Assembly (NCBI GenBank): GCA_944324205.1
Contig: CALUVK010000058.1
Location: 1 to 8,363 of the forward strand
DNA: 8,363 bases
Source: Candidatus Gastranaerophilales bacterium
GTDB lineage: Bacteria; Cyanobacteriota; Vampirovibrionia; Gastranaerophilales; Gastranaerophilaceae
Direction: 5' to 3'
Shown here: piece by piece, positions 1 through 6,110 of the stretch
How the letters are laid out: each line of letters opens with the position of its first letter
Numbering within the stretch: the stretch's first letter is position 1
Translations under genes and position numbers: made by a program
Notes under the pieces: model-generated
What the model saw: only the letters and a program-made list of their open reading frames with translations
What the model was told of the DNA's origin: nothing
The model's database searches: none

Positions 1-750
1 TTCACTTTAACTCCTTGTGCGTTAGAAGTAGCATCTGCAGATTCTCCTGTAACTCCGCCAGCCGGCGGCGGTAACGGTTCTGCTGTTAATCCGGGAGGCG
101 GGAGCGGTAATAATGGCGGTAATAACAGTAATAATGGAAATAATCCGCAATATAAATGTGGCGATGAATACAATGGAAAAATTATTAATTGTTATGAAGT
201 ATATGAGACTAAGTATAAGTTAATAGATGGTAATTATTTTAGTTATGCCGTTGTTGCTTTACAATTCCCAGCGGCATCTAATATTGTATGGGACTATATT
301 ATACTAGATGCAGCCTCAAATAAGTTTAGATATTGGCCAATCTATTTAACAACTCAGCATGAACGTGATTTGCAGGTTGGTAGAATTATAAATACGATAA
401 ACAAAGGACAAGTTAAATCTTCACTTACTGATTTAACTATATATGGCATTAATGACGGAAGTTCTATGCAAGAACTTTATAATAAATTTTATACGTCTTA
501 TTATAATAGTATTGCACAATTTGGTACAGATGATTTATCACAATTGGATCTTATTTATATAGAAAAAACTTGGAATGAATATCAAAATTTTATAATTTCT
601 CTTAAAAATAATCAAGGTGGGTATATTAATTATACAATAGGAAAGAAAACTTTTTATAGATGTGAAGATAAGCAATATATATACATAGAAAATGCCGAAC
701 TTAATGAAATTCAAAATGTATCTCCTTCTTGCAATAGTTTAGAAAACTAA
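1..750 (+). CDS. Partial secreted protein of unknown function with Gly/Asn-rich linker (3' part)
   Basis: The frame is open from base 1 to the TAA at 748-750, so the gene begins upstream of the window and 249 residues are visible. I do not recognise the family. Residues 1-21 are Ser/Pro/Thr-rich, residues 22-48 are almost only Gly and Asn, and residues 50-249 look like a folded domain rich in Tyr, Asn and Ile. Cysteines sit at 6, 53, 64, 221 and 244; the last four bracket the folded part and could form disulfides, which suggests export. No transmembrane segment is visible. A TTG at 370 could serve as a start, but it lies inside the continuous frame and I see no reason to use it. Secreted or pilus-associated surface proteins often have such linkers, yet the start of the protein is missing and cannot be tested. 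It is the only plus-strand gene and converges on the transporter gene, with a 30-bp gap and no clear terminator. Confidence 0.7.
   Translation, partial: FTLTPCALEVASADSPVTPPAGGGNGSAVNPGGGSGNNGGNNSNNGNNPQYKCGDEYNGKIINCYEVYETKYKLIDGNYFSYAVVALQFPAASNIVWDYIILDAASNKFRYWPIYLTTQHERDLQVGRIINTINKGQVKSSLTDLTIYGINDGSSMQELYNKFYTSYYNSIAQFGTDDLSQLDLIYIEKTWNEYQNFIISLKNNQGGYINYTIGKKTFYRCEDKQYIYIENAELNEIQNVSPSCNSLEN
64..144 (+). repeat. Gly/Asn low-complexity coding repeat
   Basis: This stretch encodes residues 22-48 of the partial protein and consists of irregular repeats of GGN/GGT, AAT and AAC codons (GGG-NGS, GGGSGNNGG, NNSNNGNN patterns). It begins noticeably richer in G and C than the surrounding gene. 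It reads as a flexible linker between an N-terminal segment and the cysteine-bearing domain. Short repeats of this kind can change copy number by slippage, although none here is long and perfect. Confidence 0.6.
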
Positions 751-780
751 TGAATATTGGCTATATATAAAAACTGCGGA

Positions 781-1944
781 TTATTTATCTTTTAAATATT
801 TAACAAAATATGAAGAGATTGCAGGAATGATACTTAATGTGATGAGAACGTTCATTATTCCAAATTGCTGTGCAATCATCCCTAAGACTGACATTGCAAG
901 CGCGACAATTCCCCAGCAAAATCCATTAATAAACCCAGACACAATACTTTTGTATTTCGGTAATGTTCGTTGAGCCCACACAACCGCAATCGGTTGAGCC
1001 AGCATTGTTGTAAATCCAATTGTGAAGAATATTGCAAGTGACAGTATTGAATGATTTTTATAAAGCAATCCAAATAGCAGCATCATTGGGAAAGTTGCCC
1101 ACATTGAGAAATATATAACAGGTTTAGAGCCAAATATCTTTTCTACTCTAGGGCTTAAAAATGACCCTATTGCCCCTGCAAAAACAAACAAAAATAAGGC
1201 AAATCCGATGTAAAAAGGTGAATACTCCATTGATTTCCATAAAAAAGGTAAAAGTATACAGGAGCTATTTGTAATTAAAGATTTCATCATCGCAATTAAC
1301 ATAAGATAATTCATCTGCCTGTTTGAAAGTATTTCTTTGAAAGATTTAAAAAACTCTTTATGTTCAGGTTTCTTTTCCAGTTTTGAAAGTTTTGGAATGC
1401 AAAAAAACATTGTAGATGCAAGAATTATACCAAATATTGATGTGTATGATATCTTCTCTAGTCCCAGAATTTGCGTAATTAAAGCTGCAAACAATGGTCC
1501 GAGGGCAAATCCAAAAGAGCCTAAACTCATAAATATTCCCATATTTATAGAACAATTCTGTTTGGAAAAATAGTTTATAAATCCCATAGCCTGTGGATGG
1601 AAAAAACTTCCACCCAAGCTTCCTAATATCATGAATAGTAATAAAACAGGAATATTTGGTGCTGAAGGTGTTAGAGGTATAAAGATAGAAGCAAATATAA
1701 CTCCCCAAAATATAAAAAATCTTTTAAGTATATTATCTGCAAAAAATCCAAATACAGGCTGAAGCATAGATGAACAAATATGTGAAATACTGATAACTAC
1801 AGTAGCAATCGCCATAGAAAATTGAAGTTTTGCGGCAATAAAAGGCATAATAGGGTTGAGAAAGCCGCCGTAAACATCACAAACAAGATGTGCTGCGCAT
1901 AGCCAAATAATGGCATTTTTTGTTCTTTTTATTTCTAATTTCAT
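781..1944 (-). CDS. MFS transporter, fosmidomycin-resistance (Fsr)-like
   Basis: This 387-residue protein has about twelve hydrophobic segments split by a charged cytoplasmic loop near residues 185-212, the normal MFS plan and length. Features shared with the Fsr-like branch are the early AHLVCD segment (residues 18-23), LQPVFGFFAD (61-70, the loop 2-3 motif ending in Asp), FFHPQAMG (114-121), and the SGFINGFCWGIVAL helix (336-349). It probably works as a proton-driven exporter in the inner membrane. The substrate cannot be told from sequence; E. coli Fsr exports fosmidomycin, but relatives are mostly uncharacterised. The ATG at 1944 follows a 39-bp gap after the aldolase gene, has no Shine-Dalgarno sequence, and lies about 8 nt downstream of a perfect TATAAT. 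It may thus have its own nearly leaderless transcript, perhaps plus readthrough from the operon upstream. The family call is firm; the Fsr assignment is likely. Confidence 0.88.
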   Translation of the reverse strand: MKLEIKRTKNAIIWLCAAHLVCDVYGGFLNPIMPFIAAKLQFSMAIATVVISISHICSSMLQPVFGFFADNILKRFFIFWGVIFASIFIPLTPSAPNIPVLLLFMILGSLGGSFFHPQAMGFINYFSKQNCSINMGIFMSLGSFGFALGPLFAALITQILGLEKISYTSIFGIILASTMFFCIPKLSKLEKKPEHKEFFKSFKEILSNRQMNYLMLIAMMKSLITNSSCILLPFLWKSMEYSPFYIGFALFLFVFAGAIGSFLSPRVEKIFGSKPVIYFSMWATFPMMLLFGLLYKNHSILSLAIFFTIGFTTMLAQPIAVVWAQRTLPKYKSIVSGFINGFCWGIVALAMSVLGMIAQQFGIMNVLITLSIIPAISSYFVKYLKDK

Positions 1945-1952
1945 TAATAAAT

Positions 1953-1982
1953 ATTATAAATTAAAACTTATTTATTAATCAA
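1953..1982 (-). promoter_or_regulatory. Putative promoter of the MFS gene
   Basis: On the minus strand, TTGATT (1977-1982) and a perfect TATAAT (1953-1958) are separated by 18 nt. The predicted transcription start falls within about three bases of the ATG at 1944, which would leave no room for a ribosome binding site. The region is very AT-rich, so a chance match is possible. Confidence 0.45.
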
Positions 1983-1983
1983 A

Positions 1984-2613
1984 TTAAACCTTTCTTAGGT
2001 TCATTATTTCGCCGGTTTGCTTTTTATTGAGAGTTTTAGGGCCACCGATAAGCATTGTATTTAATACAACCTGCGCATAAGATTCAGCGAGCTCAAGTTT
2101 CATATATGCATCATTAATTGTTTTTGAGCCGACAATAAATCCGTGATTTGCCATTAAAACTGCATCATATACATTAAAATACTTTGCAGTTTCGTCTACA
2201 AGCTCTCTGGATGATGGAAGTGCATATTTTGCAAGTGGTATCCCTCCAAAGTAGAAAACATTTTCTGCCATAACCGGTGCCATTAAGTCTTTACCAGCTG
2301 ATGCAAAGCTGCTTAAAGCCGGGGCATGTACATGAATGATGAAATTTATATCAGGTCTTAATTTGTATATTTCAATATGTAAAAATTTCTCACTGGAGGG
2401 TTTCTTTCCTTCTTCTTTTGAGTTTCCTCTGAAGTCTGTATACACAATCTCATTTTCGTTTAAATATCCGTTTGCTGATCCGGAAACCGTAATAAGCATT
2501 CCATCTTCAAATCTAGCAGAAATATTACCAGAATAACCGGGAGAGAGGTTTTTATCTCCGCAAAGCTTTCCATAGTTTATAATTTTTGAAATTAAATCAT
2601 CTCTACAATACAT
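1984..2613 (-). CDS. Class II aldolase/adducin-family protein (FucA/AraD-like)
   Basis: This 209-residue protein has the full set of residues known from zinc-dependent class II sugar-phosphate aldolases such as L-fuculose-1-phosphate aldolase. The phosphate-site segment GYSGNIS is at 26-32, PSSE at 72-75 carries the probable catalytic Glu75, HVHAP at 94-98 gives zinc ligands His94 and His96, and ANHG at 155-158 gives the third ligand His157. Length matches FucA (about 215). It should act in the cytoplasm on a phosphorylated sugar, by retro-aldol cleavage, 4-epimerisation or dehydration. Which one cannot be decided here: FucA, AraD and MtnB share these residues. The ATG at 2613 lies inside the last codons of lptD (11-bp overlap, with the lptD stop downstream of this start), and GGTGG sits 3 nt before it, so translation is probably coupled to lptD. 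No sugar kinase or isomerase lies next to it. Confidence 0.88.
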   Translation of the reverse strand: MYCRDDLISKIINYGKLCGDKNLSPGYSGNISARFEDGMLITVSGSANGYLNENEIVYTDFRGNSKEEGKKPSSEKFLHIEIYKLRPDINFIIHVHAPALSSFASAGKDLMAPVMAENVFYFGGIPLAKYALPSSRELVDETAKYFNVYDAVLMANHGFIVGSKTINDAYMKLELAESYAQVVLNTMLIGGPKTLNKKQTGEIMNLRKV

Positions 2614-4777
2614 CTTCCACCGTTTTAATATCTTCTACAACAGCATGCTGCAAAACAGGAGGATCTGTCGATTTTTGAAAATCGTTTTCTTCTTCTATAT
2701 CCTTAGGATTGTTATCTTTCTTAGCTTTCTTATCCTGTTTGATTTCCAGTCTTTCATAATCTACATGAGTTCCTTTGGCATCCATCATAACTTCTACGGT
2801 AAAGAAAGTATTTTCTCGTATAAAGTCATAACCTACATTGAACTTGACATCTTCTGGACCAACCGAAAGATAAAATGCATTTTCTTGAAAAGCTCTGTCA
2901 TTAGGAGAGTCTCCGGATAAGTTAATAGAACCAAACCATGAGAGTGTTAAATATCTGCAAATTCTTATATATTCTCTAATATATACATTAGATTTCCCGT
3001 AACGATATGCATCAAAAACCGGCATTGGAGAATTGTCATCATAAACAGACTGGAAGTAACCAATATCCTGCATCCAGCGTTTGTATTGCATATGCATTCT
3101 CGGGCCGATTCTTCCGATTACCTGCGTATCACCTGTACCATATAAGGTTGCCGCTAATTGTGAAGATATGTCAAATGATAAAGCTGTCTGCTTTTCTTCA
3201 TTTCTATATTTCCACACATTTTGACTTGCTTCAGCCATGTAACGTGTACGCAAAGTGCCAATTTGAGAACCATTTAAACTCCTAAAATTAACATCTTCTT
3301 CAATATCATGGAAATAACCTATATCAAATCTGTGAGAAAATAAAGAGGGCTTCCCTTTTAAAAGAAAATTATCACTTCCGTATGCATTTTCGTAAACTAA
3401 GTCTAAACCGTATTTAGGACGACGTCTTCCTAAAAACCATTCGTTCATATAGTCATTTATACCATATTGTAAGAATAAATTATCATCTAGTCTTTGTTTA
3501 CCTCTGAGTAAAAACTTACTTTCCGCAGTACCATAGGCAACCTGTGTTCTGTTTGTTCCGCTCTGGAAACGACCGATACCACCAATTCCAAATCCGTGGT
3601 TGTAATTAAGCATTGGTATAGCCTTCAAAACGGAACCTTTAGGAAGTTCAAATACAAATCCTGGACCGATGTACATCCCCAAACCTCTGTATGAACCAAG
3701 TTCCCAAGAATTTGTTTCTGCAAAATCGTTATTTTTATTTGTGTAAACTTTTACAGCCGGAATTTTAATCAGTTTCTTTGGTCCCTTAAAAAGTGTGGCT
3801 TTTTTCAGTGCTATGATTTCTAAGTCGCCTTTTTGAGTAACTTTTATATCTTTTACCTGAAGTTTTATAACCCCTTTTTCCATGTCACTCGTTAGTGTTT
3901 CGCTTTTGGGGACAATCATCTGCGAAAGCATTGGGCCGCGGTTTGCAGAACGGAAGTTTATAGGAAAAGATTCATCTACAGTTAAAGAACCGTTTTCTTG
4001 AACAATTTTATCACCGTACACATAACCTTTTCTGGCTCTAATTTCTATAGTTGCAGTTTCTGCAACAGGATTTTCTATCAAAGCACTTTCTTCATTCATA
4101 TCAACAAAAATATAATCACCCGAAATAGTCTGACCACCCTTCAGAATTTTTACGTTACCTTCAGCTTTGATTGTATTATTTGCACGATCATAGGTTATTT
4201 TGTCAGCTTTTACAGTAGTTTGTTGTTTAACAAATTCTACATTTACATTTCCGGTTGCAACAACACAGTATGTATCTGTATCGTAATCCATGTTTTCGCA
4301 ATCCATGATTATATTTTCTGTATTTTTATCTTCTTGAACTTTTTCCTTTTTACTTTTTCGATTCCAAAAATGTCTTTTTTTGTGTTCTGTTACAGATTCT
4401 TCATCTGCTTCAAAACCATCCGGCATCATTGTTTCATCAAAACTTTCTTCTAAATCTTTAGAAGCATATTCAGAAGTTTCAGTTTCGGCTGCATAAATGT
4501 CATTGCTTTCTGGAGCTACCGGAGCGAGTTGAATTTTTTTGTTATGTCTTTCTTTAAGCTTTTGTTTTATTAATAACCTTGCTTTTTTGACAGGAGGCAT
4601 GGTAGGTGTCCTTGAGGGACGGTTTGAAGCAGCATCTTCTTGCTGTTGTCTGACAGCGGGCGGTGTAAAAAACGCATCTCCCGTAAAATCAGCAGGATCA
4701 ACAAACGAATATTCAGCAAATGCAGTATTTGCAGTTAAAAAGGTTATTAATGATATTATAGCTATTCTTTTATTCAA
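2603..4777 (-). CDS. lptD: LptD-like outer-membrane LPS assembly protein (divergent)
   Basis: This 724-residue protein probably inserts lipopolysaccharide into the outer leaflet of the outer membrane. Visible parts: a signal peptide (residues 1-21, ending TANTAFA); a Pro-rich then basic/acidic low-complexity linker (about 23-155); an OstA/LptA-like beta domain (about 156-265), with short repeats of the type VATGNVNV, IKAEGNVKI, and GDYIFVDM; a transition region; and a beta-rich stretch with alternating aromatic and polar residues (about 350-675) that fits an outer-membrane barrel. The last 50 residues are charged and Pro-containing. Compared with E. coli LptD (784 aa) the barrel part is short. 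Cysteines are at 160, 171 and 607; the adjacent C-terminal Cys pair of E. coli LptD is absent. The start is TTG at 4777: an in-frame stop lies two codons upstream and AAAGGGA is 9 nt before it. It follows the M23 gene by 14 bp, in one operon. An OstA-family protein other than LptD is the main alternative. Confidence 0.75.
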   Translation of the reverse strand: MNKRIAIISLITFLTANTAFAEYSFVDPADFTGDAFFTPPAVRQQQEDAASNRPSRTPTMPPVKKARLLIKQKLKERHNKKIQLAPVAPESNDIYAAETETSEYASKDLEESFDETMMPDGFEADEESVTEHKKRHFWNRKSKKEKVQEDKNTENIIMDCENMDYDTDTYCVVATGNVNVEFVKQQTTVKADKITYDRANNTIKAEGNVKILKGGQTISGDYIFVDMNEESALIENPVAETATIEIRARKGYVYGDKIVQENGSLTVDESFPINFRSANRGPMLSQMIVPKSETLTSDMEKGVIKLQVKDIKVTQKGDLEIIALKKATLFKGPKKLIKIPAVKVYTNKNNDFAETNSWELGSYRGLGMYIGPGFVFELPKGSVLKAIPMLNYNHGFGIGGIGRFQSGTNRTQVAYGTAESKFLLRGKQRLDDNLFLQYGINDYMNEWFLGRRRPKYGLDLVYENAYGSDNFLLKGKPSLFSHRFDIGYFHDIEEDVNFRSLNGSQIGTLRTRYMAEASQNVWKYRNEEKQTALSFDISSQLAATLYGTGDTQVIGRIGPRMHMQYKRWMQDIGYFQSVYDDNSPMPVFDAYRYGKSNVYIREYIRICRYLTLSWFGSINLSGDSPNDRAFQENAFYLSVGPEDVKFNVGYDFIRENTFFTVEVMMDAKGTHVDYERLEIKQDKKAKKDNNPKDIEEENDFQKSTDPPVLQHAVVEDIKTVEDVL

Positions 4778-4786
4778 TATTTAAAA

Positions 4787-4793
4787 TCCCTTT
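4787..4793 (-). promoter_or_regulatory. Ribosome binding site of lptD (decides a TTG start)
   Basis: AAAGGGA on the minus strand overlaps the stop codon of the M23 gene (4792-4794) and stands 9 nt before TTG at 4775-4777. The second codon upstream of that TTG is an in-frame TAA, so no earlier start is available. Ribosomes finishing the M23 gene would be placed directly on this site. Confidence 0.65.
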
Positions 4794-5898
4794 ATATGTA
4801 ATTTAACGGATTATTTGGCTGCCCATTGACCCTGACTTCAAAATGGCAGTGTGGTCCTGTACTGTATCCTGTTGTTCCTTCATAACCCAATACCTGTCCT
4901 TTGGTAACTCTCTGTCCGTTTGTAACCTTTATTGAGTTCATATGTGCGTAGAGTGTCGTTATTGGTTTTCCGTTAACAATACCGTGTTCTAAGATTACAA
5001 CTTTACCATATCCGCCATACCATCCGGAATATATGACCTTGCCGGAATTAGAAGCATGTATAGCTCCAAGGTTAGGGCCGCCTATGTCAACTCCGGAGTG
5101 GAAAGATTTGCTGTTGAAAATAGGGTGCGTTCTCCAGCCGAAAGGCGAAGTTATACGCCCCTGTATAGGTTTGATAAAACCGGAAGCCACTTGAACATTT
5201 GTATCTTTGGCAGTTTTGTTAATATAAGAACCAATGCTTGCAGATTGTTTTGCCAGCTCTTTTTCAGCCTTCTCATAAGCTACACGGTCTGTTCGGAGCT
5301 TATTAATCATACTTTCGTTTTTTGCAATGGCTCTATCAATATAAGCACGCTGTGTATTAATAGAAGCAATCGAACGTTCAAGATTTCTCTTTCTTGCTTC
5401 TATACTGTACTTTAAAAGAGCAATTTCCTGTGCTTTCTTCTTAGCAGCAGCCATTCTGTCATAATCCTCTTTAAGAATTATTTTCTGGAAATACACTCTA
5501 TCAACCAGCATATTAATATCTTCCGACGTAATCAGAAGTTCAAAAAAGGCTTTTCTTTGAGATTTAAAAACTTTTCTAATATGTCCTGCAAGAACAGTAT
5601 TTAAGCTGTTATATTCAGCCGCTGCTTTATCCAGTTTTGCCTGCATTCCGTTTAATTCATTCTGTGCATCAATTACCTGCGATTTAGATTGCTGCAAATT
5701 GTTAGTGGCATTTTCAAGTTTCTGCTGATTTTTATATAATTTATTTGTTTCAAGGCTCTCCAGCCACTTAAGATGGTTAATTTTTGCTCTTGTACGTTTT
5801 TTTTGGGTTTCTAAATCTTGAGTTGCAAAAGAAGTACAACACGCAAATGTGTTGAAAATTACCGCCACAAATATTAAAACATTTAATATTTTTTTCAA
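4792..5898 (-). CDS. EnvC-like coiled-coil M23 (LytM) peptidase
   Basis: This 368-residue exported protein should cut or help cut peptidoglycan cross-links in the periplasm. It has a signal peptide (1-25, probable cleavage after CCTSFA), a long charged coiled coil (about 27-225) interrupted by an FFELLITSEDINMLVDR segment (118-134) typical of EnvC/CwlO-type proteins, and a C-terminal M23 domain (about 240-368). The zinc ligands are all present: His267 and Asp271 in FHSGVD, and His352 in HCH; His319 (YAHM) and His350 complete the active site. This contrasts with E. coli EnvC, whose LytM domain has lost catalytic residues and only activates amidases, so this protein is probably an active endopeptidase. 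The start is TTG at 5898, with GGAG 5 nt before it and an in-frame stop at 5917-5919. The gene lies 11 bp after the small membrane protein and 14 bp before lptD. A lipobox reading of TFAC at 17-20 is weak. Confidence 0.9.
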   Translation of the reverse strand: MKKILNVLIFVAVIFNTFACCTSFATQDLETQKKRTRAKINHLKWLESLETNKLYKNQQKLENATNNLQQSKSQVIDAQNELNGMQAKLDKAAAEYNSLNTVLAGHIRKVFKSQRKAFFELLITSEDINMLVDRVYFQKIILKEDYDRMAAAKKKAQEIALLKYSIEARKRNLERSIASINTQRAYIDRAIAKNESMINKLRTDRVAYEKAEKELAKQSASIGSYINKTAKDTNVQVASGFIKPIQGRITSPFGWRTHPIFNSKSFHSGVDIGGPNLGAIHASNSGKVIYSGWYGGYGKVVILEHGIVNGKPITTLYAHMNSIKVTNGQRVTKGQVLGYEGTTGYSTGPHCHFEVRVNGQPNNPLNYI

Positions 5899-5900
5899 AT

Positions 5901-5907
5901 CTTCTCC
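5901..5907 (-). promoter_or_regulatory. Ribosome binding site of the M23 gene (decides a TTG start)
   Basis: GGAGAAG on the minus strand lies between the stop of the small membrane gene (5910-5912) and the TTG at 5896-5898, with the GGAG core 5 nt before the start. The in-frame TAG at 5917-5919 rules out an earlier start. Confidence 0.65.
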
Positions 5908-5909
5908 GC

Positions 5910-6023
5910 CTATCCTCTAATGCCAGGAAGCAATAAAAGCACTCCCATCCCAAAAGTCCATATAATAAATGAAACTGCAATTAGTCCAACTATCAATTTT
6001 TTATGTTGTCTGAAAAAATCCAT
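5910..6023 (-). CDS. Small single-pass membrane protein, 37 residues, unknown function
   Basis: An ATG at 6021-6023 opens a 37-residue frame ending with TAG at 5910-5912. It has a strong ribosome binding site (GAGAGGT at 6028-6034, 4 nt spacing) and a promoter-like pair just upstream. The protein begins MDFFRQHKK, then has one hydrophobic segment (about residues 10-33, with Trp22 and a TFGMG stretch), and ends PGIRG. The positive N-terminus suggests an N-in orientation with a very short periplasmic end. I do not recognise a named family. The FFRQHKKLI start followed by one helix recalls the N-terminal membrane anchors of PpiD/SurA-type chaperones, but no further domain follows. It is followed 11 bp later by the M23 peptidase gene, so it likely heads the peptidase-lptD-aldolase operon and could be a small partner of envelope assembly. 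Signal, spacing and amino acid pattern support a real gene; function is unknown. Confidence 0.68.
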   Translation of the reverse strand: MDFFRQHKKLIVGLIAVSFIIWTFGMGVLLLLPGIRG

Positions 6024-6042
6024 TTCTACCTCTCTTTTTATT

Positions 6043-6071
6043 ATTTTAATACAAAAAAAGAGCTATGACAA
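6043..6071 (-). promoter_or_regulatory. Putative promoter of the envelope operon
   Basis: On the minus strand, TTGTCA (6066-6071) and TAAAAT (6043-6048) are 17 nt apart, each matching the sigma70 consensus at five of six positions. The predicted start near 6036 leaves a leader of about 13 nt that just contains the ribosome binding site of the 37-residue protein. It lies in the 87-bp gap after aroA, in which I see no clear hairpin terminator for aroA. Confidence 0.5.
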
Positions 6072-6110
6072 ATTCTTAAAAAATCTTATATTTATATTTT
6101 TATCTTAATT

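Noticed and set aside
370..750. A separate 126-residue gene starting at TTG 370
   Set aside because: The same frame is open without a stop from base 1, with coherent linker and cysteine-bearing sequence upstream, so this is an internal codon of a longer gene.
751..780. A terminator in the gap between the convergent first gene and the transporter gene
   Set aside because: The 30-bp gap is AT-rich but I could not find a GC-containing stem followed by a T run on either strand.
3998..4453. A 151-codon open frame on the plus strand opposite lptD, rich in Phe, Ile and Cys
   Set aside because: It lies wholly antisense to the OstA-domain region of lptD, has a composition typical of a reverse-strand shadow, and shows no ribosome binding site or recognisable domain.
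5056..5415. A 119-codon open frame on the plus strand opposite the M23 gene
   Set aside because: It is antisense to the well-supported M23 catalytic and coiled-coil coding region and resembles no protein family.
5777..5980. A 67-codon minus-strand frame spanning the M23 gene start
   Set aside because: It overlaps both the 37-residue gene and the M23 signal-peptide region in another frame and has no ribosome binding site; the two genes it overlaps are better supported.
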